A stretch of 64,000 nt of DNA from Bacillota bacterium (GCA_023405135.1 JAEXYZ010000031.1:5154-69153); one strand, 5' to 3'; positions 44,507 to 53,910 are shown, counted from the stretch's first letter. The notes: generated from the letters alone by a model not told the origin. Translations and numbers: made by a program.

Positions 44507-47500
44507 TTATTTTACAGTAATTTTCGTTCTACTATAGCCCTCTTTTGATTTTTCAACATGAAGTATCGCTGGCATTGCGGCTTTCAATTCTGAAACATGA
44601 GAAATAACACCAATCATTCTTCCGGTTTTTTGTAAATCAATAAGTGTATCAATAGCCTTCATTAGTGATTCCTCATCAAGAGAACCGAATCCCTCATCAA
44701 TAAACATCGTATCGATTCGAACATTCCCTTGGAAGCTTTGAATTACATCCGCCATCCCTAACGCCAAACATAGTGATGCATTAAACTTCTCTCCACCAGA
44801 AAGTGATTTAACATCCCTTGATTGTCCAGTATACGTATCATATACATCTAGACTTAAGCCACTTTGACGCCCATGAGACTCCTGTCGATCAGAGCATTGT
44901 AAGAAATATTGGCCATTTGATAAATTTCTTAATCGAATATTTGCCGCTTCTGTAATTTGCTCTAAATAACCCATTTGAACATAACGTTCAAAGGAGATTT
45001 TTTTACTATTTTGTCCGCGCAATAAATTGTATAAATCCACAATTTGATTAGATACTTCTTCAAGCTGATAGATTTCGTCAACAATTCGGTCGAGCTTTTC
45101 AGAAAAGTCGATACAGCTTCTTTCACATTCTTTTGAAAAGTTTAATGCTTCATGAGCCTTTTCTCTAGCAACTTCTAATTCTGAAAGCTGCTGTTCTTGC
45201 AATGCTAAATCTACCTTTTCTTCTCCTTCTAACAGCTTACTTTCCTCTTGCACTTGTATTGTTAAGGCATGAAGCTCATTTGTATATTGAACATATTGAT
45301 GTTGTAATTGCTGTTGCTCACTTTCAGTTCGAATAGATGCCTCGAATTGTTTGTAATTGGCAAAATTGGAAGCAGCCATTGATTGCTTAAACTCTTCTTT
45401 TGCTCTTTCTAAGTTTTCTTCAATTTGCTTTAATTGTAGTTCTGTTTGTTTTAATGCTTCTTCATTTGTCGCTTGATTTTTTTCTGCCTGTTGTAATTGT
45501 TTCTGAGCATTTTCCCAATTAAATTGCAACTGATTTCTTCTCTTTTCAGCCTCAATTAGAGCTTGTCTTACTTGAGAAAGTTGTTGGAATTCGGAAGGAA
45601 TAAGCGACTTATGTTGCTCTAAAACAGTATTTTCTTTTATTAATTGTTGCTGTTTTTGTCTATATTCCTCTTCAACTTGTTTTCTAAGTTGCTCCTGCTG
45701 TTCGGTTGAATTGTGTAATTGTTTTAATTGCTTCTTATATTGGGCTAGCTGGTCTGATTCATTTTGTAATTGCTTTACAAACTCATTAATTGCATTAAAT
45801 TGTTCGATAAACTGTTGTTGCTGTTCTATTGATGCATCAAGCCGTTTTAGTTCATTTTGGCATTGAGTTAGCTGGTCAATTGCTGCGTTAACATTTGCTT
45901 CAGCCACATATTTGCTTTGTTCTGCTGTTGATAATTTAGCTTTCATTACCTTCAAAGCTTTTTCATCGATTATTTCTACATGTTGTCGATCAACAGTTTT
46001 ATGCTCATTACTTCCACAAACAGGACACGGTGAGCCTGGTATTAAACTTGCAGCAAGTATTGCAGCTTGATTTGATAACCATTTTGTTTCTTCTACATCA
46101 TAAGCCTTTTTTACTTCCTCATATTCTTTAGAAGCAATAGCATACAGCTCTTTTAGTAACGTAACTTTTTTTGTAAGTTCGTTATAGTTTGCAAATGTAT
46201 TTACTACTTCACGTAAATTCATCTGCTGTGCCATTGCATGATTAAGCTTTTCATTTCTTAATTCAAGCTTCTCAATTTGCATAGTTAACGTTGCCACTTG
46301 CTCTCTTTTTTCAAGTAATTGCTGTTCAATGCGCTCAAAGGAAGTACGGGCTTCATTTACTTCTTTTTGTAGAGTTTGAACTATGGACGATTGCTTTTCA
46401 ATTCCCTCAAAAATAGAGAGTAGTTTTTGAATTTCAAGCACTTGTTGCACAGAATAATCCCGTTCATTTTGCTTTGAAAGTTCATTTTGAAATGCTTCGT
46501 TTGCAATAGCTAATTCTTCTCTAGCCTTTTCTAACTTTTGCAATACTACATTCAATCGTTGTTGCTGCTGTTGCTTTTGTTCGTGTAATAGTAAGCATTG
46601 TTCATTTAAAGGTTTAATTCTACTAGCTCGAATAGCTGCCTGATATTCATTGTTAATTTGCTCAAAATAAGGCTTCTGTTGCTCTATTACATTCAGTTTC
46701 TGTACTTTCTTTTCATAAGCATCAATTCGTTCATTTAAATTTCGCTTCGCAACGATAAACTCATATTTTTCTTTATATTTGATGACTAACTCATCATAGA
46801 TTTTTTGATCTTCTTTTATTTTTTGTTGATAATATTGAACCTCTTCATCAAGAGCATCCTGTATTTGATAAATGTTCGAGTTTTGATTTAGCACAGTAAA
46901 TAGTAAGGATTCACGTTTTGGCAATACTCCTTCAAGCTGTGCAATATAACTATTTTTTAATAAACGTGCTTCATTTAATTTTTGCTCTGCCTGCTTCTTT
47001 TTCTCCTCTAACCTTTGAGTCATTTCACCGTAACGATTTGTTTTGAAAATTTTGCGTAAAATTTCCTCTTTATTATCAGATTGAGAAGTTAATAGTTTAC
47101 GAAACTCTCCTTGAGGTAGCATAACAATTTGATTGAATTGATCATAAGATAAGCCAATAATATCTTCGAGTTTTTGATTAATATCCGTTACTCTTTGGCG
47201 TTCAACTACAGGAACCTCTTGACCATCTTGTATTTCAAATAGCTCATATTTTTCTCCAGTGGCACTTTTACGCCCTTCTTTCACATGGGGAAGCTGGCGC
47301 AGAACACGATAAGTTTTACCGTGAATTTCAAAAATAAGTTCTACCGCAGTATGGACATCATCTTGTGCAAAATCACTACGCATCATTTTCGTATCTTTTC
47401 GATCTTGCCCGCTCCCAAAACCAAATAGCGCAAAACATATACCATCAAAAATCGTCGTCTTCCCTGCTCCAGTCGAACCTGAAATGACAAAAAGGCGATT

Positions 47501-47581
47501 ATTTTGAAGCTCTGAAAAATCAATTACTTCCTCATTTTTATAAGGGCCAAATGCTCGCATTGTTAATTTAATAGGCTTCAT
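44507..47581 (-). CDS. sbcC: Exonuclease subunit SbcC
   Basis: 1024 residues. Walker A GSTGAGKTTIFDGICFALFG is at about residue 35, long coiled coils rich in Gln and Glu flank the zinc hook CPVCG in the middle, and the C-terminal lobe has LSGGEKFNASLCLALG and Walker B MFIDEGFGSLDE. It is the Rad50-like ATPase that with SbcD opens hairpin and protein-blocked DNA ends. Its ATG overlaps the sbcD stop by four bases. The long perfect hairpins in nearby repeat elements are the type of structure this complex attacks. Confidence 0.95.
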   Translation of the reverse strand: MKPIKLTMRAFGPYKNEEVIDFSELQNNRLFVISGSTGAGKTTIFDGICFALFGFGSGQDRKDTKMMRSDFAQDDVHTAVELIFEIHGKTYRVLRQLPHVKEGRKSATGEKYELFEIQDGQEVPVVERQRVTDINQKLEDIIGLSYDQFNQIVMLPQGEFRKLLTSQSDNKEEILRKIFKTNRYGEMTQRLEEKKKQAEQKLNEARLLKNSYIAQLEGVLPKRESLLFTVLNQNSNIYQIQDALDEEVQYYQQKIKEDQKIYDELVIKYKEKYEFIVAKRNLNERIDAYEKKVQKLNVIEQQKPYFEQINNEYQAAIRASRIKPLNEQCLLLHEQKQQQQQRLNVVLQKLEKAREELAIANEAFQNELSKQNERDYSVQQVLEIQKLLSIFEGIEKQSSIVQTLQKEVNEARTSFERIEQQLLEKREQVATLTMQIEKLELRNEKLNHAMAQQMNLREVVNTFANYNELTKKVTLLKELYAIASKEYEEVKKAYDVEETKWLSNQAAILAASLIPGSPCPVCGSNEHKTVDRQHVEIIDEKALKVMKAKLSTAEQSKYVAEANVNAAIDQLTQCQNELKRLDASIEQQQQFIEQFNAINEFVKQLQNESDQLAQYKKQLKQLHNSTEQQEQLRKQVEEEYRQKQQQLIKENTVLEQHKSLIPSEFQQLSQVRQALIEAEKRRNQLQFNWENAQKQLQQAEKNQATNEEALKQTELQLKQIEENLERAKEEFKQSMAASNFANYKQFEASIRTESEQQQLQHQYVQYTNELHALTIQVQEESKLLEGEEKVDLALQEQQLSELEVAREKAHEALNFSKECERSCIDFSEKLDRIVDEIYQLEEVSNQIVDLYNLLRGQNSKKISFERYVQMGYLEQITEAANIRLRNLSNGQYFLQCSDRQESHGRQSGLSLDVYDTYTGQSRDVKSLSGGEKFNASLCLALGMADVIQSFQGNVRIDTMFIDEGFGSLDEESLMKAIDTLIDLQKTGRMIGVISHVSELKAAMPAILHVEKSKEGYSRTKITVK

Positions 47582-48750
47582 TTTACAATCACCGCTTTTC
47601 TTTCCTGTTCTTCTAAAAGCATTTCCTGAAGAACTTCTTCAAATAGTTGCTGAGTAAAATCTGTTGGCTCAGCTCCTAAAATTTCTTTATGAAATGCTTT
47701 AAATAAACTTACTTCATCCATCTGTTCTCTGCGAACGACTTGTCCATTTTCAGTATCATCTAATCTCGGCAATTTTTTTCGTTCTACATGCATTGCATTT
47801 GGATAAACTGTACGAATTTGCTCCATTGCTCCAACTACAGGAGTTAAATCTGTTAAACGAACAAAAACGTAGTCTTCGCTTATTGGATGCTTTAATATCT
47901 CTTGGATTGATCCTTCAACAATGCGTAAGTCTCTACGTGGAATGAAAGGGCGTTTAGTAATGTTGACTTGTCCATCCTTCTCTAAATCTACAATTAGAAA
48001 CCCTTTCTCATGATTGGCTTCAGAAGAAGAATATTTTAATGGAGAACCGGAATAACGTATTGTTTCATTTAACACAAAGTGCGCTTTGTGTAAATGACCT
48101 AGTGCTGTATAGTGAAATGGCTGAAAGTATTCGGCACTAACACATTCTGAGCCACCTATTGCTAAAGGACGTTCTGAATCACTTGTATTTGGCTCTTTTT
48201 CTCCATTTGGCGTGACAAAGGCATGTCCAACGAAAACATGTCTCTTTGACTTATCCATCTTTTCTTCAATCACTTGTATGACTTTTTTCATCGCTTCGTC
48301 ATATGTAGTTATCGTGTCATCCTCAAATAAATTTTTTACCGTAGAAGGTTCTGCAAAGGGCACTAAATGAAAATGAACTTCTCCAAACTCATCGTTCAGT
48401 ACAATTGGCTCTATATTTTTCGAAAGCTCACCAATTATATGTAATCCACTTTCCTGCATTAATTTGCTACCAAACTGTAGTCGTGTAGGGCTATCGTGAT
48501 TACCTGCAATACTTAATACAGGAACTTTTCTTTTTAAAACAATTTCAGCTAATATGTCGTCCAATAAATCCACTGCTTCAACAGGAGGTAGTGCACGATC
48601 ATATAAATCTCCTGCAATAATGACAACATCTGGCTGTTCTTCATCAATTGCTTGCAAAAATTGCTGTAAAATATAGTGTTGGTCTTCCGTCATATAAACA
48701 CCTTGTACAAGCTTACCTAAATGCCAATCTGCGGTATGAAATAATTTCAT
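47578..48750 (-). CDS. sbcD: Exonuclease subunit SbcD
   Basis: 390 residues. The metallophosphatase motifs run in order: HTADWHLGK, AGDLYDRALP, IAGNHDSPTR, GHAF and ALGHLHKAH. It is the Mre11-like nuclease partner of SbcC. ATG 48750 is preceded by GGAGG. The pair forms a two-gene unit that ends at the terminator by the GGDEF pseudogene. Confidence 0.95.
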   Translation of the reverse strand: MKLFHTADWHLGKLVQGVYMTEDQHYILQQFLQAIDEEQPDVVIIAGDLYDRALPPVEAVDLLDDILAEIVLKRKVPVLSIAGNHDSPTRLQFGSKLMQESGLHIIGELSKNIEPIVLNDEFGEVHFHLVPFAEPSTVKNLFEDDTITTYDEAMKKVIQVIEEKMDKSKRHVFVGHAFVTPNGEKEPNTSDSERPLAIGGSECVSAEYFQPFHYTALGHLHKAHFVLNETIRYSGSPLKYSSSEANHEKGFLIVDLEKDGQVNITKRPFIPRRDLRIVEGSIQEILKHPISEDYVFVRLTDLTPVVGAMEQIRTVYPNAMHVERKKLPRLDDTENGQVVRREQMDEVSLFKAFHKEILGAEPTDFTQQLFEEVLQEMLLEEQERKAVIVK

Positions 48751-49025
48751 CTACTCAACCTCCATGTTTTTATTTATATTGTATCATTTGTAATTAAAGG
48801 CAGACTACTATTAAACGAACAAATATTCGCAAATAATTACCTTATAAAATTGATAAGATATTCTTTCTATTTGAACGATATAAACGATTTATTGATCTAA
48901 AATACTACTTTTCTACTCTTATACTACTCTATTATGATCTATAAAACTTGTGTTAAAATATTCTTAGTAGCTAAGCGAGTAGCGGACGGCGGTTGGCACT
49001 TCCTTTGACGAAAGGGGTGTTAGAT

Positions 49026-49241
49026 GTGGAGATTTACGAAGCGATGAATATACTGTTCCAATTCGGAATATTTATTATGGCAGCATTCACTGCTGTCTGT
49101 AAGAAAAGCGGAAGCGCCCTGCATAGCCCCGACAAGCGCTTCAGTCCCTCGGTCGAAAGCATCTTTTCAGCTTTCGACCGAGGGACTGAAGCGACCTCGA
49201 GGGGCTGGGTGCTGGAGCTAGACACTGTTCAAAAATTTTAA
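49026..49241 (+). CDS. Holin-like type I toxin, C-terminus replaced by a repeat element
   Basis: GTG 49026 follows AAAGGGGTG. The product begins MEIYEAMNILFQFGIFIMAA and AFTAVCKK, the start and single helix of the Hol_Tox (TxpA/BsrG-like) peptide toxins. Such toxins normally end within 30-45 residues. Here the frame enters repeat copy 4 right after the helix and runs on to 49241, giving 71 residues with an unrelated polar tail. The flanks (GTAGCGGACGGCGGTTGG before, the AACCACCTT hairpin after) are typical of this toxin locus. The gene is probably inactivated or altered. Confidence 0.6.
   Translation: MEIYEAMNILFQFGIFIMAAFTAVCKKSGSALHSPDKRFSPSVESIFSAFDRGTEATSRGWVLELDTVQKF
49100..49225 (+). 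repeat. TAAGAAAAGC mosaic repeat, copy 4 (126 bp)
   Basis: It starts TAAGAAAAGCGGAAGCGCCC and ends GGAGCTAGACAC. A perfect 24-bp inverted repeat (49137-49160 and 49170-49193) stands at its centre with a 9-base loop; AGCCCC/GGGGCT and GCGCCC/GGGTGC extend the stem outward. It shares AGCTTTCGACCGAGG with copy 1 and most of its flanking blocks with copy 2. It interrupts the holin-like toxin locus. Confidence 0.9.
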
Positions 49242-49263
49242 TTCTTTATTAAGTCAAAAAAAG

Positions 49264-49315
49264 ATAACCACCTTCTGCTACCGGCCAGTAGTTAAGTAAG
49301 GTGGTTACTTTTTAT
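49264..49315. terminator. Bidirectional terminator of the toxin locus
   Basis: AACCACCTT pairs with AAGGTGGTT; inside, CTAC.GG pairs with CC.GTAG. Long T runs flank it in both directions, as in toxin/antisense RNA loci where two convergent RNAs share one terminator. Confidence 0.8.
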
Positions 49316-49405
49316 ACACTTTTCTTTTATTTATGGGCCAACCGCAAGATGCGGGCTATTGGCTACTTTTGATTGGGTGTTGACGCACCTAGTCTTTTTT
49401 ATTCT
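49264..49405 (-). ncRNA. Candidate antisense antitoxin RNA
   Basis: A minus-strand promoter is possible with ATGACA (49441-49436) and TAAGAT (49417-49412) spaced by 18 bases. The RNA would contain a CCGCA/TGCGG hairpin inside GCCAA/TTGGC and end at the shared terminator. The arrangement follows known TxpA/RatA-type loci; the RNA itself is inferred. Confidence 0.4.
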
Positions 49406-49493
49406 ATGCTTATCTTACCATATTTACACATTCATTGTCATTTTTCAATGAACATATAAAAAAGAATTTCTATATCAATATTGTGTTTACTAT

Positions 49494-50723
49494 TTAAAAT
49501 GCCCAATTCCCTTTTCGGAAAATCGGTTCCTTTGAGCCATCTGGTAAGATACCGTCAATATCCATTTCGCCACTGCCAATCATAAAGTCAACATGTGTAA
49601 CGGAAACGTTAATTCCTAATGACTCTAATTGGCTATCTTGCAATTCACGCCCACCTTCATAACAAGTTGGATAGGCTTCACCAATCGCTAAATGGTTTGA
49701 AGCATTTTCATCGAACAGGGTATTGTAATATAAAATACCTGATGTTGAAATTGGTGATTCGTGAGGAACAAGGGCAACTTCTCCTAAATAGCAAGACCCT
49801 TCATCTGTTGTAATTAATTCTAGCAATAAATCATTGCCAACTTCTGCCTCAGCCTTCACTATTTTTCCTTTTTCAAAAGTTAATGTGAAATTATCTATAA
49901 TATTACCTTGATATGCTAAAGGCTTTGTATTTCTCACTACACCATTCACTCCATACTTGGAAGGTAACGTAAATACTTCTTCAGTTGGCATATTAGCTAT
50001 AAATGTTGTACCTTCAGGTGTTTTACTCCCCCCTGAAATCCATAAATGCTTTTCAGGAAGTTCAATCGTTAAGTCTGTGCCTGGTGCTTTATAATGTAAT
50101 GCTGAAAATCTTTTTTCGTTCAATTGCTCAGCACGTCTTTCTAAGCTTTCAACATGATGACGCCATTTTTCAACTGCATCACCATCACCAATACGAACAG
50201 TTTTGAAAATGGCTTCCCATAATGCAGATACTTGTTCATTTTCAGGTAAATGCGGAAATACCTTGGCAGCCCATTTTGGTGAAGGTACTGCTATGATAGA
50301 CCATGCGATATCATCATTCATGATTGCTTTACGATAACGAACTAAAGCATTACCCGCAGCTTTTTGCTGTGCCGAAATACGTGATGTTGCAATACCTGCT
50401 AAAAGGTCTGGATCCTCTGCATCAATCCATAATAACGCACCTTTAGTTTCTATTAATTCATCTCGTTGAGCGACGATCCATTTTGGGTATTTACTAAACT
50501 CTTCCTCTGAGCCAAGTTCATAAAAGGCACGAGTTAAAACAGGATCTGATAAATTCACATGTACTCTACCTGCACCTGCTTCATAAGCTTTTTTCACAAC
50601 AATTCGTGTAAAATCAAGGGTCTCTGTTGATGTGTTAATTAATAAGTATTGACCTTTTTGAATGTTTGCTCCAACTTTAACTGCAAGCTCAGCATATTGT
50701 TCTAACTTTTCTTCAAACGTCAT
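49494..50723 (-). CDS. ampS: Aminopeptidase, M29 (thermophilic) family
   Basis: 409 residues. The metal-binding residues typical of M29 lie in NMPTEEVFTLP, LGEVALVPHESPI, YNTLFDENASNHLAIG and VTHVDFMIGSGEMDIDG. These enzymes release N-terminal amino acids from peptides and need two metal ions. ATG 50723 follows AGAGAGGG and lies one base after the stop of the helicase gene, so the two are cotranscribed. Confidence 0.92.
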   Translation of the reverse strand: MTFEEKLEQYAELAVKVGANIQKGQYLLINTSTETLDFTRIVVKKAYEAGAGRVHVNLSDPVLTRAFYELGSEEEFSKYPKWIVAQRDELIETKGALLWIDAEDPDLLAGIATSRISAQQKAAGNALVRYRKAIMNDDIAWSIIAVPSPKWAAKVFPHLPENEQVSALWEAIFKTVRIGDGDAVEKWRHHVESLERRAEQLNEKRFSALHYKAPGTDLTIELPEKHLWISGGSKTPEGTTFIANMPTEEVFTLPSKYGVNGVVRNTKPLAYQGNIIDNFTLTFEKGKIVKAEAEVGNDLLLELITTDEGSCYLGEVALVPHESPISTSGILYYNTLFDENASNHLAIGEAYPTCYEGGRELQDSQLESLGINVSVTHVDFMIGSGEMDIDGILPDGSKEPIFRKGNWAF

Positions 50724-50724
50724 A

Positions 50725-51873
50725 CTATTTCCCTCTCTTTTGTAAAACAGTTTTTGAATTACCTTCTATTATACTTCCTTGATGCCAAACTTTTTGAATT
50801 GTCTTTACATCCATCTCACGTGTTAATTTTTTATATGTTTTCTCATCCTTATAAGAAAGTAATGTTAAAACTTCTCCATCAGCTCCTGCGCGACCTGTAC
50901 GTCCAGAACGATGTGTATATTGTTCAATTGTTCGTGGCACATCTACATGTATTACATGTGTGAGCCCCTCAATATCAAGACCACGTGCCGCAACATCTGT
51001 AGCGATTAAAATACGTGCATCTCCTTTACGAAATGCGTCTAATGCACTTTTACGCTCTTCTTTTTTCATATCTGAATGGAGCGTAACAATTTTTGCATCT
51101 TTATACTTTAGTTTTGTTTCTTTCATTAATACTTGATCTATATTGTTCACAAATGCTAAGCCGCGTAACCCATCAATATTTGCAAGACGTCTTAACATAT
51201 CTGTTTTATCTCGCTCATCTACTTTAATAAAGGAATGTGCAACTTTCCCAACTTGCACCATATCTTCAGGTTTAATTTCGATATGAATCGGTTCAAACAT
51301 CAGACGACTTGCTACTAGTTTAATTTCATCTGTTATTGTTGCTGATACTACAACAACTTGTCGTCCATAAGCTGCACCTTCAATAAAGGATTTAATAATA
51401 ACGCGATATTCACGACTTAGAAGCTGATCACATTCATCTAATACGACGATCTGTATTTCTTTTAATTTTAATTTATTGGCTCTTGCCAGTTCATTCAAAC
51501 GGCCTGGCGTTCCAACGACGATTGTTGGTTTTTTCTTAAGCTTTTCAATTTGACGTGCTGAGTTTGCACCACCAATTAATTGCTGTACTGTAATGTCTGT
51601 GCCAGCAGTCCATTCTCGAATAACTTCAACAATTTGCATAGCAAGCTCTTGTGAAGGTGCGACGATTAAAGCTTGGGTTTGTTTTTTACTTCCATCTACC
51701 TTATTTAAAATTGGTAGTACATATGCAAGTGTTTTACCTGATCCAGTCGGAGATTGTGCAACAACATCTTTTCCTTCAAGCATCGCCGGAATCATCTCTT
51801 CTTGCACTTTCATTGTTGTTTCAAATTTCCACTTATTTTGCAATGTTTCGTTTAATAAACTAATTACTGACAT
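50725..51873 (-). CDS. yfmL: DEAD-box RNA helicase (YfmL-like, DECD variant)
   Basis: 382 residues, a bare helicase core without tail. It has a Q-motif region MKVQEEMIP, motif I SPTGSGKTLA, motif II VVLDECDQLL (DECD in place of DEAD), motif III SATI, then IATDVAARGLDIEG and HRSGRTGRAG. Length and the DECD form fit YfmL, a helicase involved in 50S ribosome assembly and cold growth in B. subtilis. ATG 51873 follows AAGGTGGG. Confidence 0.85.
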   Translation of the reverse strand: MSVISLLNETLQNKWKFETTMKVQEEMIPAMLEGKDVVAQSPTGSGKTLAYVLPILNKVDGSKKQTQALIVAPSQELAMQIVEVIREWTAGTDITVQQLIGGANSARQIEKLKKKPTIVVGTPGRLNELARANKLKLKEIQIVVLDECDQLLSREYRVIIKSFIEGAAYGRQVVVVSATITDEIKLVASRLMFEPIHIEIKPEDMVQVGKVAHSFIKVDERDKTDMLRRLANIDGLRGLAFVNNIDQVLMKETKLKYKDAKIVTLHSDMKKEERKSALDAFRKGDARILIATDVAARGLDIEGLTHVIHVDVPRTIEQYTHRSGRTGRAGADGEVLTLLSYKDEKTYKKLTREMDVKTIQKVWHQGSIIEGNSKTVLQKRGK

Positions 51874-51956
51874 GTTTTACCCACCTTAAGTTACTTGCGT
51901 TTAGTGTACCATAATTTAATCTTTTATTCCTTGGTACAATTGTGTATTACACTATT

Positions 51957-51983
51957 AAAAAACCTGCCTAAAAAAGGCAGGCT
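51957..51983 (-). terminator. Terminator after the aspartate racemase gene
   Basis: CCTGCC and GGCAGG enclose seven bases; TTTTTT follows on the minus strand. Confidence 0.85.
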
Positions 51984-52693
51984 TATACTCTAACCGGATT
52001 ATTTAATTCATACCCACATGCAACAATTGCACTTTCTGCTAAAACCATTAATGAATCGATATAACGATCATTTAATTTTAAATCTTTGTTTACAATTGAA
52101 AGCTCTGTGCATCCTAAAATTATCTTATCGCATTGTAATTGAATCATTGCCTGTTCAATTACGTTCCACTGATAAGGAGAAACTTCTTTTCCAGCTTTTA
52201 CGTAATCATAAATTACTGACATAACTTGCTTTTGAATAACGATATCAGGAACGATTGGTTCAATTCCCTCTTCAAGTAATGCCTTTTGATAAACACCTGA
52301 AGCTAAAGTTCCATCAGTAGCTAATATGCCAACACGTTTTGCACCTAAACATGCAGCGCGTTTTGCCGTCTCGCGAATCATATGTAAAACAGGAACCGGT
52401 GAGGCTACTTGTAGTTCATCATAAAATGTATGGGCTGTATTGCATGGTATACAAATTAAATCTGCTCCTGCATTTGCAAGCTTTTCTGCATCACGTATTA
52501 AATACGGGACTGGGTTTTCATTTCTATTATCTAAAATATATGCTGTGCGATCTGGGATGGTTGTATCATTATCAATAATTGTATGAACATGCTCTTGATC
52601 TTTTGATGCTCTTGTAAGACGGACAATCATTTCGCCAATAAACATTGTAGCTAACGGACCGACACCACCAATAATACCTAATGTTTTTCTCAT
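51983..52693 (-). CDS. Aspartate racemase (Asp/Glu racemase family)
   Basis: 236 residues. The start GIIGGVGPLATMFIGEMIV and the two catalytic cysteines, Cys84 in CIPCNTAHTF and Cys195 in LGCTELSIV, define the PLP-independent aspartate/glutamate racemases. The GGVGP form and the length of about 236 favour aspartate. Its ATG overlaps the stop of the D-aspartate ligase gene, so the racemase should feed D-Asp to the ligase. Confidence 0.88.
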   Translation of the reverse strand: MRKTLGIIGGVGPLATMFIGEMIVRLTRASKDQEHVHTIIDNDTTIPDRTAYILDNRNENPVPYLIRDAEKLANAGADLICIPCNTAHTFYDELQVASPVPVLHMIRETAKRAACLGAKRVGILATDGTLASGVYQKALLEEGIEPIVPDIVIQKQVMSVIYDYVKAGKEVSPYQWNVIEQAMIQLQCDKIILGCTELSIVNKDLKLNDRYIDSLMVLAESAIVACGYELNNPVRV

Positions 52694-53910
52694 TCTCCCA
52701 AACCTTTTTTATTAAAGTATTTTTTGTATTTCCGATAATAATTTAAATTGTTTAACGTTAGTTTAACCCAACGCTTTAAATTCATGTCTTGTTTATAAAA
52801 CAGGGAATTTGTCCATTTACCTTGGCGAATCAAGCTTTTTGCTTCAATTTTCATTTTTTCATTTGAAGCGTATTTAAATAAAACACCCTTTGGTATAATC
52901 ATCCATAAGTGCTTATTGTTAGCATATGTTAAATCTTGTTTTATGTTCAACATATGATCATCTGCAACATATTTCATTAAGTTATATCCTGCAGCAGTTA
53001 CATAGTAGCTTGAGCGTCCATTTCGCAAATTAATTTCAAAGAGCTTATATTCCTTATCACGCACATCGTATTTCATATCGAAGTTTGCAAATCCAGTGTA
53101 ACCAATATCCTCTAAGAAATAGCGCACTTTATCCATTAATTTTTCATCAAATGTAGTAATAATAGCTGCGTAACTTCCAATTCCTTCAGGTGAATGTTCT
53201 TCTAAAATCGGGTTTCCTAAGCACATTAATTTCACTTTACCGTCTTTTCCTACATACGCATTTAAAACACGCATATACGAATCGTCACCAGGGATGAATT
53301 CTTGAACAATCATCGTATCCTGATAAGAAGAGCTATAAATTGCCTTTAAAATTGCAGTTTTCTCCGCTTCGTCATTGGCAACAAATACTTTCTTTTTCCC
53401 CGGAAACTTACATGCCCAATAAGCAACTGAATTTGATGCCTTTAAAATGATTGGATATTCAAAGGGCGGTGTGAAATCTTCGTAATTATCTGCTGTAACT
53501 GTCGTTGTCCCAGGATATTTGAAATCATATTTTTCACACATTTTATAAAAGTTTTCTTTTAATAGAATTTGATCCATTAATGATTCATCGATATATGGAA
53601 CTGCAAAGTATTTTTCTAATGCAGGTTTATTTTTAATAATTAATTTTGCATAATCGTCCCCACATGCAAGTAGTAATAATTTTTTATCCGGGAATTGTTT
53701 TGCAATTTTCTCAAGTGCAGGTACGAATACTTCTTGTTCATTTAAATTTTCAATCTCTTGAAAGGTTAAAATTCGGCTATTTTGAGTTGCTGTTAAATGA
53801 GAGCGACCTAATACGAGCGGCTTTAATCCATATGCTTCGTAAAAAGCTCGCGCCATGCCGTATGCATTCATATCAGAACCTAATAATATTGGTAAAAATG
53901 TTTGTTCCAT
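52690..53910 (-). CDS. D-aspartate ligase (ATP-grasp), peptidoglycan cross-bridge
   Basis: 406 residues. The sequence follows Aslfm of Enterococcus faecium along its length: LGSDMNAYGMARAF.EAYGL, LLACGDDYA, IVQEFIPGDDSYMRVLNAYV, LMCLGNPILEE, YTGFANFDMKYD and FEINLRNGRSSYYVT, the last two forming the ATP-grasp metal site. Aslfm couples D-aspartate to the side chain of L-Lys in the peptidoglycan precursor. The neighbouring racemase supplies D-Asp. This predicts an L-Lys–D-Asp cross-bridge. Confidence 0.88.
   Translation of the reverse strand: MEQTFLPILLGSDMNAYGMARAFYEAYGLKPLVLGRSHLTATQNSRILTFQEIENLNEQEVFVPALEKIAKQFPDKKLLLLACGDDYAKLIIKNKPALEKYFAVPYIDESLMDQILLKENFYKMCEKYDFKYPGTTTVTADNYEDFTPPFEYPIILKASNSVAYWACKFPGKKKVFVANDEAEKTAILKAIYSSSYQDTMIVQEFIPGDDSYMRVLNAYVGKDGKVKLMCLGNPILEEHSPEGIGSYAAIITTFDEKLMDKVRYFLEDIGYTGFANFDMKYDVRDKEYKLFEINLRNGRSSYYVTAAGYNLMKYVADDHMLNIKQDLTYANNKHLWMIIPKGVLFKYASNEKMKIEAKSLIRQGKWTNSLFYKQDMNLKRWVKLTLNNLNYYRKYKKYFNKKGLGE

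Noticed and set aside
12834..49225. Calling the mosaic repeats MITEs of a known transposon family
   Set aside because: No terminal inverted repeats, no clear target duplication and no related transposase are visible.
48993..49241. 82-residue protein starting at TTG 48993
   Set aside because: The ribosome site AAAGGGGTG and family similarity start at GTG 49026; the upstream part is leader.
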